A DNA stretch of 64,000 bases, taken from NCBI RefSeq assembly GCF_023101345.1, contig NZ_CP095848.1:4180001-4244000 (forward strand), in the 5' to 3' direction. Source of the DNA: Hymenobacter sublimis. GTDB taxonomy: Bacteria > Bacteroidota > Bacteroidia > Cytophagales > Hymenobacteraceae. Shown in pieces: positions 32,666 to 41,832 of this stretch. The notes beneath the pieces are model-generated. The model was not told where the DNA came from. It searched no databases and saw only the letters and a list, made by a program, of their open reading frames with translations. Positions within the stretch are counted from its first letter, which is position 1. Each line of letters begins with the position of its first letter. Made by a program: the position numbers and the translations under genes.

Positions 32666-32783
32666 CAGAACAATGTAGAGACGCGACACTTCGCGTCTCG
32701 GCGCTAGAACGAACTGAACCGCGCCGCCTAAACAACGTCAGCAACGATTGAGACGCGAAGTGTCGCGTCTCTACATTGTTCTG
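32666..32783. repeat. perfect 34-bp inverted repeat in tyrA-aroF-type gap
   Basis: Arms 32666-32699 and 32750-32783 are exactly complementary (CAGAACAATGTAGAGACGCG at the outer end), with a 50-base loop. Each arm also contains an internal GAGACGCGA / TCGCGTCTC palindrome. No transcript unit would be ended by its T-content. Confidence 0.9.
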
Positions 32784-32833
32784 ACACCCAGACAACTTCC
32801 CCAACCACAGAAAACGCAAACTCAACATACCTC

Positions 32834-33940
32834 ATGGAACAGCTCCTCACTTCCCCCGCCGACGCGGCCGAACACCCGAAATTCCTCGCTAAAAAGCCGC
32901 TTATTATTTCCGGGCCTTGCTCGGCGGAAACCGAGGAACAGCTCATTGCTACCTGCACTCAGTTGGCCGCTACTGGCAAGGTAGACATGCTGCGGGCCGG
33001 CATCTGGAAGCCCCGGACCAAACCTGGTCTGTTCGAGGGCATTGGCACCAAGGGGCTACCCTGGTTGCAGCGCGCCAAGCAGCTGACCGGCCTGCCGACC
33101 ACCGTGGAAGTGGCTACCCCCAAGCACGTTGAAGACGCTTTAGCTTTTGACGTGGACGTGCTCTGGATTGGGGCCCGCACTACGGTAAACCCCTTCTCGG
33201 TGCAGGCCGTGGCCGATGCCCTGCGCGGTGTGGATATTCCGGTATTTATCAAGAACCCCGTGCACCCCGACCTGGAGCTGTGGATGGGCGCGGTGGAACG
33301 CCTGGCCAAGGTCGGCAACCAGAAAATTGGGCTGATTCACCGGGGCTTCGCCAGCTACGGCAACACCGAGTACCGCAACGCGCCCATGTGGCACCTGCCC
33401 ATCGAAATGAAGCGCCGCCTGCCCGATTTGCCCATCATCTGCGACCCGAGCCACATCTGCGGCAACCGCACGGGCCTGGCCAGCGTGGCCCAAAAAAGCA
33501 TCGACCTGGACTTTGACGGGCTGATGTTGGAGTCGCACATCGACCCCGACAACGCCTGGAGTGACGCCAAGCAGCAGGTAACGCCCCAGCGCCTGGCGGA
33601 ACTGCTCGATGGCCTGACCTGGCGCCACGAAACCACCGACCAGCAAGAGTTCCTAACGGTGCTCAGCAAGCTGCGTGAGCAAATCAACCAGCTCGACGAC
33701 GAGATTCTGCACCTGTTGGGCCGCCGCATGCAGGTAGCCGAGAGCATCGGGCAGTACAAGAAGGACAACGACATCACCATCCTGCAAACCAACCGCTGGA
33801 ACGAGATTCTGGAGCGCGGCATCCAGAAGGGCAACCAGCTCGGCCTCACCCGCGACTTCATTCTCAAGTACTTCGACGCCGTGCACCTGGAGTCCATCAA
33901 CCGCCAGAACCGCGTAATGAACCGCGAGAATCTGGAGTAG
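32834..33940 (+). CDS. bifunctional DAHP synthase / chorismate mutase
   Basis: 368 residues. The N-terminal two thirds are a KDPG/DAHP-type aldolase of the AroF/KdsA class (SGPCSAETEEQ, then GAGIWKPRTKP-like RAGIWKPRTKP, HRGF, CDPSHICG and the ESHIDPDNAWSDAKQQ end). The C-terminal about 95 residues (LREQINQLDDEILHLLGRRMQVAESIGQYKK) are an AroQ-type chorismate mutase. It makes the first and the branch-point steps to prephenate, substrate of pheA and tyrA. Last gene of the operon. Confidence 0.95.
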   Translation: MEQLLTSPADAAEHPKFLAKKPLIISGPCSAETEEQLIATCTQLAATGKVDMLRAGIWKPRTKPGLFEGIGTKGLPWLQRAKQLTGLPTTVEVATPKHVEDALAFDVDVLWIGARTTVNPFSVQAVADALRGVDIPVFIKNPVHPDLELWMGAVERLAKVGNQKIGLIHRGFASYGNTEYRNAPMWHLPIEMKRRLPDLPIICDPSHICGNRTGLASVAQKSIDLDFDGLMLESHIDPDNAWSDAKQQVTPQRLAELLDGLTWRHETTDQQEFLTVLSKLREQINQLDDEILHLLGRRMQVAESIGQYKKDNDITILQTNRWNEILERGIQKGNQLGLTRDFILKYFDAVHLESINRQNRVMNRENLE

Positions 33941-33983
33941 AAGGTGATGAAGTGAAGAGATGATGGGGTAAAATGTGGTAAAC

Positions 33984-34018
33984 GAACGTCATGTCGAGCC
34001 CCGCGAGACATGACGTTC
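33984..34018. repeat. short hairpin after the DAHP synthase gene
   Basis: GAACGTCATGTC (33984-33995) pairs with GACATGACGTTC (34007-34018). It lies 44 bases after the operon's last stop and could end it; no T-run. Confidence 0.55.
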
Positions 34019-34101
34019 TGATTTTTAACAGGTTTGCTTTACAGGCTTGGCAGGGTTTCGGTCAGTTCTTTCTACTATTGAAAAACCAACTACCCCGCCC
34101 T

Positions 34102-35175
34102 ATGCCCCTGCCTACCCTCATCCGCGCCGCCGGCCTGCTGCTGACCGCTACCCTGCTTATCACCGGCTGCCAGCAGAAACCCGACGCCGCCTCAGCCCCC
34201 GGCAACGACACGCCGGACACTACCTCCGCGGCGTATCTGAAGCCGTTTGAATCGGGTATTCGCAGCGGTGGGGTGCGGCTGATTCTCATCAAGACGCCCA
34301 AGGGCACGTTTAACGTGTGGACGAAGCGGTTTGGGACGGGCAAGATTAAGGTGCTGCTCCTGCACGGCGGGCCGGCCATGACCCACGAGTACTTTGAGTG
34401 CTTCGAGAGTTTCTTCCCGCAGGAAGGCATCGAGTTCTACGAGTACGACCAACTCGGCTCCTACTACTCCGACCAACCTAAGGACGACGATTTGTGGCGC
34501 ACCGAGCGGTTTGTGGATGAAGTGGAGCAGGTGCGGCAGGCCTTAGGCATTGATAAGTTTTACGTGCTGGGCCACTCCTGGGGTGGCATTTTGGCCCTGG
34601 AGTACGCCCTCAAGCACCAGGACCACCTCGCGGGCCTGGTCATCTCCAACATGGTAGCCAGCATCCCGCGCTACGACGCTTACAACAAAACCCTGCGGGC
34701 CCAGCTGCGCCCTACCCTCCTGGATTCGCTAGAGAAGTTCGAGGCCGTGAAAGACTACCACAACCCCACCTACGAAGGGCTGGTGTTCAAGAACTACTAC
34801 TCCCGGCACCTGCTGCGCTTGCCCGAAATGCCCGACCCAGTGGCCCGCTCCTTCAAGCACGTCAATCAGCACGTGTACGAGCTGATGCAGGGCCCGAATG
34901 AGTTCAAAACCGCCGGCCGCCTCCTCACCTGGGACCGGTGGAACGACCTGGACCAGATTACGGTACCTACCCTCATGATAGGCGGGCAATTCGACACCAT
35001 GAACCCCAAGGAAATGGAGGAAATGAGTCGGCTAGTAAAGCAAGGCAACTACCTGCTCTGCCCCCAAGGCAGCCACATGAGCATGTGGGACGATCAGCAA
35101 ACCTACTTCCGCGGCCTCACCCGCTTCCTGAAGTCAGTGAATGACGGCACGTTCAAAGCCGGCACCACGCTGTAA
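34102..35175 (+). CDS. alpha/beta-hydrolase lipoprotein, proline iminopeptidase family
   Basis: 357 residues from the ATG at 34102, whose signal peptide ends LLITGC (lipobox). The frame is open to 33991 but that start would put the lipobox far inside. Hydrolase features: LLLHGGPAMTHEYF (oxyanion region of S33 peptidases), nucleophile elbow VLGHSWGGILAL, and late HMSMWDD (catalytic His). S33 enzymes remove N-terminal proline or cut other esters or amides. Monocistronic between two palindrome clusters. Confidence 0.85.
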   Translation: MPLPTLIRAAGLLLTATLLITGCQQKPDAASAPGNDTPDTTSAAYLKPFESGIRSGGVRLILIKTPKGTFNVWTKRFGTGKIKVLLLHGGPAMTHEYFECFESFFPQEGIEFYEYDQLGSYYSDQPKDDDLWRTERFVDEVEQVRQALGIDKFYVLGHSWGGILALEYALKHQDHLAGLVISNMVASIPRYDAYNKTLRAQLRPTLLDSLEKFEAVKDYHNPTYEGLVFKNYYSRHLLRLPEMPDPVARSFKHVNQHVYELMQGPNEFKTAGRLLTWDRWNDLDQITVPTLMIGGQFDTMNPKEMEEMSRLVKQGNYLLCPQGSHMSMWDDQQTYFRGLTRFLKSVNDGTFKAGTTL

Positions 35176-35185
35176 AACGGTTCCG

Positions 35186-35429
35186 TGTCATTCCGAGCGG
35201 AGCGAGGAATCTGGGTTAACTTATTGAGCCGTTAAAAGGCGCATTAAAAGACTCGATAACGTCCGTCACGCAGAGGCGTAGCCGAAGCATCTCGCGTGCT
35301 GATGTTGTGGTAGTAACTCAACGACTGCACGCGAGATGCTTCGGCTCTACGCCTCTGCATGACGTTCTTTTGGCTTCCTGAATAGCTGGGATGAGTTAAC
35401 CCAGATTCCTCGCTCCGCTCGGAATGACA
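35186..35429. repeat. nested palindrome: GAGGAATCT repeat interrupted by GCATCTCGC repeat
   Basis: Outer perfect 36-bp arms 35186-35221 and 35394-35429 (TGTCATTCCGAGCGGAGCGA ...). Inside them a second element with arms about 35265-35299 and 35330-35363 (GTCACGCAGAGGCGTAG ... CTACGCCTCTGCATGAC). The loop of the inner element carries TAACTCAACGACTGC, the reverse of GTTGAGTTA seen in other copies. Confidence 0.9.
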
Positions 35430-35436
35430 TGGGGGT

Positions 35437-36249
35437 TTACTCTGGCTGGGCGGCGGTAGCGGTTTTCATTCGCTCCTCAATTTGGCTGAGCAGGAAGGCG
35501 GCGTCCTCTTTGTGGGCATCGTCGGGGAACAGCTCCACGGCGCGGCGGGCGTGGTTACGGGCCTTTTCGAAGTCCTTGAGCTCCAGGTACACAAAGGCCA
35601 GGTTGAGGTGAGCCGTGGGGTAATTCTTGCGCAGCTGAATGGAGCGCTCAAAGGGGGCCAGACTCTCCTTGAACTGCCCTAGCCGCTGATAGGAGTAACC
35701 TAAGGCAAAATACGAGAGGTAGTCGCCCTGGCCGTGGTCGTGGGCCTGCTGGTAGTGCCGGATGGTGCGCCGGAAAACCTCATCCTCGCTCAGGTCCGAT
35801 TCGGCACAGTCGCACTGCTGCACCGTGAAGTAATAGTCGCCGAGGGCCCGGTCGAGCTTGTAGTTGTCGGGGTACTGCTTCTGCAGCTTTTCCAGCACCC
35901 GGCGCACCGGAAAAGAGTAGCGTACGGAGTCCTGCCCAAGCTGGCGCAGGCTGTCGGGCGAAAGGTCCAGCAGCTTTAAGTCGCGAAAGTTAAAGCGTTT
36001 CAGCTCGTCGGTGGCCGTGTAGTAGTGCAGGGCTACCTCCGTTTTCTGCAGGGCTACCGCGGGGTCGGTGTTCATCTGATCCAGAAACTTGAGCAGCTTC
36101 CAGGCCGATTCGTAGCGCCGCTCCAGCACCAGCTGATTCACCCGCTGCAGGGCCGTGGCTTGGGCTGCGGCTTCCGCGGCGGCCGTGGTTTGGCCCCGGC
36201 CCACGCAGGGAGCGAGCAAGAAGGACAGCAACAAGATAAACGGACGCAT
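35437..36249 (-). CDS. exported TPR protein
   Basis: 270 residues with a signal peptide (RGQTT cleavage zone). Tetratricopeptide helices are visible (YFALGYSYQRLGQFKESLAPF, AHLNLAFVYLELKDFEKARNH). A CDCAE motif (about residue 146) is present but unexplained. TPR proteins mediate protein-protein contacts; partner unknown. On the minus strand a near-match -7 box CATCTTTG lies at 36275-36282. Confidence 0.75.
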   Translation of the reverse strand: MRPFILLLSFLLAPCVGRGQTTAAAEAAAQATALQRVNQLVLERRYESAWKLLKFLDQMNTDPAVALQKTEVALHYYTATDELKRFNFRDLKLLDLSPDSLRQLGQDSVRYSFPVRRVLEKLQKQYPDNYKLDRALGDYYFTVQQCDCAESDLSEDEVFRRTIRHYQQAHDHGQGDYLSYFALGYSYQRLGQFKESLAPFERSIQLRKNYPTAHLNLAFVYLELKDFEKARNHARRAVELFPDDAHKEDAAFLLSQIEERMKTATAAQPE

Positions 36250-36552
36250 ACAACGGCAACGGTAGAACCTGCCCCAAAGATGCCGGAATTTGCGAGGATG
36301 CGGGCCGGCCAGGCAGGCGACGGTACTAGCAACCCGTAACGGAAACAGCCCTTACTCTGGTACAGTAACTGGGCGGGCGTGGGGCGCGGCAAGGTGCGGG
36401 GAGCGTCCTGTAAAGTCTGACACCAAGCTATTTTGGCATGGCTATTCCACCCGAAAAACTCAAGTTGCTTCCTGGCTGGCTTAAGCTCAACAACTTCCGG
36501 CCCGCACTGGCAGTACACTTCCCAACCCACTTAAAACCGCTTTCTTGCGCCC
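36250..36552. other. 303-base divergent intergenic gap
   Basis: Contains the likely promoter of the TPR gene (CATCTTTG, 36275-36282, minus) and the leader of the acyltransferase. No palindromic repeat and no supported gene. Confidence 0.5.
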
Positions 36553-37923
36553 ATGCTCTTTTATACTGTGATGAAGCCCCTCGTGAAGGTGGCCCTGCGC
36601 GTGTTTTTTCGGAAACTAGAGGTGCGTCACCCCGAGCGGCTACGCATGCGCGGACCCCTGCTCATCACCAGTAACCACCCCAACACCCTCATGGATCCGC
36701 TGGTAGCGGCCGTAAACCGGCGCCAGCCCATTGCCTTCCTGGCCAAGAGTACCTTTTTCAAAAACCCTATTTCGCGGGCCATCATGGAATCGGGCAACTC
36801 CATCCCGATTTACCGCCGCCAGGACCTGGATACCGGGGCCGAAACCCTGACGCCCGCCCAGCTGGAAGCTCAGAACGAAAAGGCCTTCGGCCGCTGCTAC
36901 GATTACTTTGACCGGGGCGGCACCATCATGATTTTCCCTGAAGGTACCAGCGTGTCGGAGCGGCGGCTGCGCCCCCTGAAAACCGGCGCCGCCCGCATTG
37001 CTCTGGGCGCCGAAGCCCGGCACAACTTCACGTTGGGTCTGCACATTCTACCCTTGGGTATCAACTACTTCGATCCGCAACGCTTCCGCTCCGACGTGTT
37101 CATGGACCTGGCCGAGCCCATTCGGGTAGCCGACTACGCCGAGCACTACCGCCAGGACCCGGAAGGCGCCGCCGACGTATTGACCGAAGAAATCCGTCGC
37201 CGCATGGAGTCCCGGCTGGTTATTACCCGTACCGACGAGGAAGACGAGCTGGTTACGCAGGTGGAGCGCACCTTCGGCCAGCACCTCATCCAGGACGATG
37301 AGGAAACGCTCTACGACAACTTCCAGCTCAGCCAGACCTTGCTTAAAGCCGTGCGCTACTTCGAGGTGCTGGACGCTGGCCGCCTAGGCGACCTGCGCGA
37401 AAAGCTGCACGCCTACCACCAGCACTTGCGGGAACTGCGCCTCACCGACGACGCCCTGGAAACCCGCAACAACGAGAGCAGCCGCCTGCAGCGCGCCATT
37501 TCGGCCGGGCTGCGGCTGGTGCTGGGCGCCCCGCTTTACCTCTACGGCGCAGTCAATAACTACCTACCCTACATCATCCCGTCAGTCATTGCCCGGCGGG
37601 CAACCAAGGACGTGGAGTTCGTGGCGCCCATTATGCTGGTCACGGGCATGCTCACCTTCACGCTGTTCTACCTGATTCAGTGCGCGTTGGTGCACCACTT
37701 CACCCAGAGTTGGGGCTGGACGCTGCTCTACTTTATCAGCCTACCGCTCTCCGGCTTCTACGCCCTCAGCTACTGGGGCAATCTAGAAGAACGACTCCGC
37801 CGCCTGCGGGTGCTGCGCTTATTCCGGCAAAATCGCCCGGTCATTGAAAAGCTGCTCCGCCAGCGCACGGAGCTGCTGCGCCTACTACGCGAAGCCCGCA
37901 CTACCTACCTAGCTCAGCGGTAG
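36553..37923 (+). CDS. glycerol-phosphate acyltransferase family protein
   Basis: 456 residues. Acyltransferase motif I is SNHPNTLMDPL (usual NHx4D here H-P-N-T-L-M-D, one residue longer as in the Bacteroidota group), motif III FPEGT, then IYRRQD-like and LPLGINYFDP. The C-terminus has two hydrophobic membrane segments (about residues 356-380, 387-410). The family acylates glycerol-3-phosphate or lysophospholipids; specificity unknown. Confidence 0.82.
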   Translation: MLFYTVMKPLVKVALRVFFRKLEVRHPERLRMRGPLLITSNHPNTLMDPLVAAVNRRQPIAFLAKSTFFKNPISRAIMESGNSIPIYRRQDLDTGAETLTPAQLEAQNEKAFGRCYDYFDRGGTIMIFPEGTSVSERRLRPLKTGAARIALGAEARHNFTLGLHILPLGINYFDPQRFRSDVFMDLAEPIRVADYAEHYRQDPEGAADVLTEEIRRRMESRLVITRTDEEDELVTQVERTFGQHLIQDDEETLYDNFQLSQTLLKAVRYFEVLDAGRLGDLREKLHAYHQHLRELRLTDDALETRNNESSRLQRAISAGLRLVLGAPLYLYGAVNNYLPYIIPSVIARRATKDVEFVAPIMLVTGMLTFTLFYLIQCALVHHFTQSWGWTLLYFISLPLSGFYALSYWGNLEERLRRLRVLRLFRQNRPVIEKLLRQRTELLRLLREARTTYLAQR

Positions 37924-37953
37924 AAGTGGTGATTGAATAAAGTAGTGACTTAA

Positions 37954-38115
37954 GCTGTGTGGATAGCGAATTTAGAGCCTGTCATGCAGAGCCGGAGGCG
38001 AAGCATCTCGCTCGAATCGTTGAGTTAGCACTGCAACGTCAGCACGCGAGATGCTTCGCCTTCGGCTCTGCATGACGGGCTATTTTGACTCAAAAGTTCT
38101 TACTATCCACACAGC
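37954..38115. repeat. nested palindrome (outer CTGTGTGGATAG arms)
   Basis: Outer arms GCTGTGTGGATAG (37954-37966) and CTATCCACACAGC (38103-38115) flank a GCATCTCGC-family element (37977-38080) whose own arms are GTCATGCAGAGCC ... GCTCTGCATGAC. The inner loop has TCGAATCGTTGAGTTAGC and CAACGTCAGCACGC. Confidence 0.85.
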
Positions 38116-38153
38116 CCAGCGAGCTTACGTGTAAACACATACCTAATACACTT

Positions 38154-38270
38154 AAACCGCCTGTCATCCTGAGCGCAGCGAAGGACCTTACCACGCTAGA
38201 ATGAGTCGTTGCTATGATGTCGTGCCACTGTGATAAGGTCCTTCGCTGCGCTCAGGATGACAGGCGGTTT
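38154..38270. repeat. perfect 37-bp inverted repeat, GTCATCCTGAGC family
   Basis: AAACCGCCTGTCATCCTGAG...ACCTTA (38154-38190) is exactly complementary to 38234-38270. Loop GTCGTTGCTATGATGTCGTGC matches, reversed, the loop at 61823-61943. Confidence 0.9.
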
Positions 38271-38375
38271 ATCTAAATGAAATAAGCTATTTGCGCCGGG
38301 CGGTTTGGCAATACTGCACTCAAATTGCTGCCTCTCGCCACTGAGAGGCACGCGCACGAGCAGTAGCTCATGCGG

Positions 38376-39038
38376 CTAGAAGTCTACCTTCACGCCCAGG
38401 CTCAAGGTTAGGATATCGGCTGGTGACAGGCCTTTGGTGTTTTGCACGTAGCTGATAAGATACAAATCGTTGGTACCCAGCTCATAGTAGCCCGACAGGT
38501 TGCGCTTGCGGCCGGTGGTCGTAGGCGGCAGGGCGTAGCTCAGGCGGCTGCCCAGCAAGGGGCCAACGCGGGTATCCGTCGAGAACCAGTAATAGCCACG
38601 GCTGTATTGGTTGGGCTCCTCGTCGTTGAGCGTGCCGTGGGTGTAGCTGAAGTAAACGCCCACCGAAAGCGGCTTCACGCTCCACTTCTCCCCCACCGGC
38701 AGCGTCCAGGGCGAGTACAGTAGCTTGGCCGAAGCCAGGGAAAGGGTAGAGCCAGCGTACTTCTTAGGCACGTAGCCCACCAGAATATCCAAGTCCAGCC
38801 GGTCGCGCAAGGAGTAGCCCACGCCGGCCGCTACCATGCCCAGGCCGCCGCCCGTTTGCACCACCGCGTGGCGGGGCCGGTACCAGGGCAGGCCATCGGC
38901 GGAGCGGGCGGTGGTTTGGGTCAGGCCGGGAGTAGGGGCGGCACCTGTGGTGTCGGGGGAGGAAGTGGGGCCGCCAGGGCCGGCCACAGCGGCCAGCGGC
39001 GCGGCCGCCAAGGCGGCCAGTAGTAGTCGCTGTACCAT
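38376..39038 (-). CDS. outer-membrane barrel-like protein
   Basis: 220 residues from the ATG at 39038, with a signal peptide ending AVAGPG. Strand-like segments (GLGMVAAGVGYSLRDRLDLDILVG, SYALPPTTTGRKRNLSGYYELG) end LSLGVKVDF, a barrel-type terminus. The start codon overlaps the stop of the metallophosphoesterase (TAATG), so the two are translated together. Function unknown. Confidence 0.7.
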   Translation of the reverse strand: MVQRLLLAALAAAPLAAVAGPGGPTSSPDTTGAAPTPGLTQTTARSADGLPWYRPRHAVVQTGGGLGMVAAGVGYSLRDRLDLDILVGYVPKKYAGSTLSLASAKLLYSPWTLPVGEKWSVKPLSVGVYFSYTHGTLNDEEPNQYSRGYYWFSTDTRVGPLLGSRLSYALPPTTTGRKRNLSGYYELGTNDLYLISYVQNTKGLSPADILTLSLGVKVDF

Positions 39039-39865
39039 TAGAAAGTCACTTTTTTCAGCCGAAACTGCTTGTCGCCCCACACCGTCACAATCAGGTACTG
39101 CCGCTTCTCGAAGCCGTAGGAGTTGATGTAGGTAACGCCATCATTGAACGGCTCGCCAATGCTGAAATCGTGGCGGTGGCCGTTCATCTCGAAAGCCAGG
39201 CGCGGGTCGTTGCGCAGGGCCGTGACGTAGGCCTCACGCACGGCCGGGTCGAAGTCCTCATCCTGGGGCGGTATGTGAGAAATGATGACGTGGCGCCGCG
39301 TGGAGGTATCCCGCAGCTCCTGGTTCACCCAGGGCATGTTAGGAATCTTACCATCGAAGTTGTACTCGCGGCCGTTGGTGTCCGTGAGAATGAACTTGGT
39401 ATCGGCGTATATAAAGGAGTAGTTGAGAGGCCCGAAGATTTTCTCGTACGCCTTCCGGCCGTTGCCCACGGAGTCGTGGTTACCGATTACGGTGAGGTAG
39501 GGTATTTTCAGCTTGCGCAGATGGTCGTCAACCCAGCGCATTTCGCGGCCAAAGCCGAAGTCGGAAATGTCGCCGGCTATCAGCATAAACTGAATGCCGG
39601 CCTGCTGATTTACGCTCTTGACCAGGTCCTCGGCCTCGTCGTAGAAGCGCTGGGAGTCGCCGGTAAACACAAAGCGCAGCGTGTCGCCAGCGGGCAGCGG
39701 GGTTTGGGCCAAACGAGCCAAGTTCTTGGCCGTGAGGTCCTGCTGCTCGTCGGAGGAGCGATGATCGTTGGGGCTGAACTCCAGCAGCTCACAGCCGCCG
39801 AGCAGAAGCGCGGCCGTAGCGGGTAGGAGCGTACGAAGGGGAAAGTTTCGGAAAATTGAGCGCAT
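39038..39865 (-). CDS. calcineurin-like metallophosphoesterase lipoprotein
   Basis: 275 residues from the ATG at 39865, whose signal ends LLLGGC; the longer start at 39916 is unlikely. Metal motifs in order: FTGDSQ, LIAGDISDFG, VIGNHDSVG (GNHD), VIISHIPP and EMNGHRHDF (GHxH-type). The first motif is GDSQ instead of the usual D-x-H, so one metal ligand is atypical. Probably hydrolyses an envelope phosphate ester. Stop overlaps the barrel gene start. Confidence 0.82.
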   Translation of the reverse strand: MRSIFRNFPLRTLLPATAALLLGGCELLEFSPNDHRSSDEQQDLTAKNLARLAQTPLPAGDTLRFVFTGDSQRFYDEAEDLVKSVNQQAGIQFMLIAGDISDFGFGREMRWVDDHLRKLKIPYLTVIGNHDSVGNGRKAYEKIFGPLNYSFIYADTKFILTDTNGREYNFDGKIPNMPWVNQELRDTSTRRHVIISHIPPQDEDFDPAVREAYVTALRNDPRLAFEMNGHRHDFSIGEPFNDGVTYINSYGFEKRQYLIVTVWGDKQFRLKKVTF

Positions 39866-40116
39866 ACGCCTCGACACAAAAAGACAAAAAGCCTGACTAT
39901 CCGGCGGAATAGTCATGGCGCTATATACAGTTGAAGCCCGCGGTTGGTTAAGCCTGAAAAGGCGTTGTGTGCTACCCTAAAGCGCTTTTCGAGCGGGCGT
40001 TTCCGGGTTAAACCCCTTACGCAGCGCTTACGAGGCCAAAACAGATTCTAAAGGCATTCTGAAGAAAAAGCGAGTTTCCGGAAAAAAAGAGGTGTTCCCA
40101 TTCCCGGAAACTGGCC

Positions 40117-41772
40117 CTACTCATCTAAGTATTGGTGCACAAACTTAATGGCCATGCTGCCCTCACCCACGGCGGAGGCCACGCGGGCCATGGCCCCGGC
40201 CCGGCTGTCGCCGGCGGCAAACACGCCGGGCACGCAGGTTTCCAGCAGGTAGGGTTCCCGGCGCGGATGTTTCCAGGAGGTAGCGTAGCGCGGGTCCGTT
40301 ACCAGGTCGCGGCCCGTGAGCACAAAGCCTTTGCCGTCGCAGACGATGGTGTTGCACACCCACTCCGTGCTGGGTTTGGCCCCGATGAACACGAATAGGG
40401 CCCGGGCCGGGTGGCGCTCCATCTGCCCCTGCCGCCGAATGATGACCTCCTCCAAATGGTCGGCTCCGCACACTTCCGCTACCTCCGTGAAGGGTAGCAG
40501 CTCAATGTTGGGCGTCTGCCCGATTTGCTCAATCAGGTAGGCCGACATGGAGGCGGCTAGGCTTTCGCCCCGAATGACGATGAACACGCGGCGGGCGTAG
40601 GTAGCCAGGTACATGGCCGCCTGCCCCGCGGAGTTGCCGCCGCCCACAATGTACACGTCCTGGGCCTGGCAGGTGCGGGCCTCGGTGCGGGCGGCCCCGT
40701 AGTACACGCCGGCCCCGCTGAGCCGGTCCATGCCGGGCGCCTCCAGGGTACGGTAGCTGACGCCGGTGGTCAGCACCACGGCGCGGGTCTGCACTTTGCT
40801 ACCATCACTGAGGGTCAATACTTTGTAGCCATCCTGCACGCACAGGTCCGTTACTTCCTGGGGGGCCAGAATTTCGGCTCCGAGGCGCACAGCCTGGGAC
40901 CAGGCGCGGTGAGCCAACTCGCTACCACTCAGGCCGGTCGGGAAGCCCAGGTAATTTTCGATGCGGGAGCTGGTGCCAGCCTGGCCGCCGGGGGCCTGAC
41001 GCTCAATCACCAGGGTTTTCAGCCCCTCGGAGGCCCCGTACACGCCCGCCGCCAACCCCGCCGGACCGGCCCCAATTACTACCACATCATACAGCTCCTG
41101 GGAGGCCTGCACCGTGAGGCCCACCCGCAGGGCAACTTCCGTGGCCGAGGGGTTCGCCAGGGCCGTGCCATCTTCCAGCACTACCACCGGCAAGTCGCTC
41201 GGAGTGAATCCTTTATGCGCCAGCAAGGCCTGGGCTTCGGAGTCGGTTTCGAAGTCGAGCCACTGGTAGCCGATGAGGTAGCCGGCCAGAAAGTCCTTGA
41301 GGTCGTGGGAGCGGGGCGACCATTGAAACCCGATGAGGCGCACGCCGCGGAACGGGGGCCGGTAAGTAGCTTCCCAAGCTCGGAGCAAGTCGTGCAGGGT
41401 AGGGTACAGCAGCTGCTGGGGCGGGTCCCAGGGCTTCATCAGGTAGTGGTCGAGGCGGGCGGAGTTGATGGCCCGGATGGCGGCTTCCGTATCGGCGTAG
41501 GCCGTGAGCAGCACGCGCTTGGCATCAGGGTACAACTCCCTGGACTGGCTGAGTACCTCCACGCCCTCCAGGCCGGGCATGCGCTGGTCGGCCAGGATTA
41601 GGGCCAACGGCTCCTCCCGGTCCTTCAGCTCCCGAATGGTGGCCAGGGCCTCCTCCCCGGAGCTAGCCCGCAGCACCCGGTAGTCGCGCCGAAACTCCTG
41701 GCGCAAGTCCCGGTCGATGGCACTGAGCACCTGCGGGTCATCGTCAACACAAAGCAGAACAGGTTTTTTCAT
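40117..41772 (-). CDS. response regulator - glutaredoxin-like - TrxR-like FAD oxidoreductase fusion
   Basis: 551 residues in three parts. Residues 1-130: receiver domain with CVDDDP, phosphoacceptor Asp62 (LILADQRMPG) and Lys113. Residues about 140-220: thioredoxin/glutaredoxin-like, but with WSPRS where a CPYC motif would be. Residues about 226-551: pyridine-nucleotide FAD oxidoreductase (VVIGAGPAGLAAGVYG, VYIVGGGNSAGQAAMYLA, PGVFAAGDSRAGA), missing the redox CxxC of true thioredoxin reductase (VYYGAARTEA there). It pairs with the kinase at 41833, 60 bases away. Confidence 0.85.
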   Translation of the reverse strand: MKKPVLLCVDDDPQVLSAIDRDLRQEFRRDYRVLRASSGEEALATIRELKDREEPLALILADQRMPGLEGVEVLSQSRELYPDAKRVLLTAYADTEAAIRAINSARLDHYLMKPWDPPQQLLYPTLHDLLRAWEATYRPPFRGVRLIGFQWSPRSHDLKDFLAGYLIGYQWLDFETDSEAQALLAHKGFTPSDLPVVVLEDGTALANPSATEVALRVGLTVQASQELYDVVVIGAGPAGLAAGVYGASEGLKTLVIERQAPGGQAGTSSRIENYLGFPTGLSGSELAHRAWSQAVRLGAEILAPQEVTDLCVQDGYKVLTLSDGSKVQTRAVVLTTGVSYRTLEAPGMDRLSGAGVYYGAARTEARTCQAQDVYIVGGGNSAGQAAMYLATYARRVFIVIRGESLAASMSAYLIEQIGQTPNIELLPFTEVAEVCGADHLEEVIIRRQGQMERHPARALFVFIGAKPSTEWVCNTIVCDGKGFVLTGRDLVTDPRYATSWKHPRREPYLLETCVPGVFAAGDSRAGAMARVASAVGEGSMAIKFVHQYLDE

Positions 41773-41832
41773 GAAGGCAAGGACTAGAAAGGCAGGTAGT
41801 TAACGTAGGGTATAGGTCAGCTTCAGGGTAAG

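Larger units (their letters stand above)
37924..38375. other. 452-base gap with two palindrome elements
   Basis: Holds the nested element 37954-38115 and the perfect palindrome 38154-38270. No supported gene. Confidence 0.7.
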
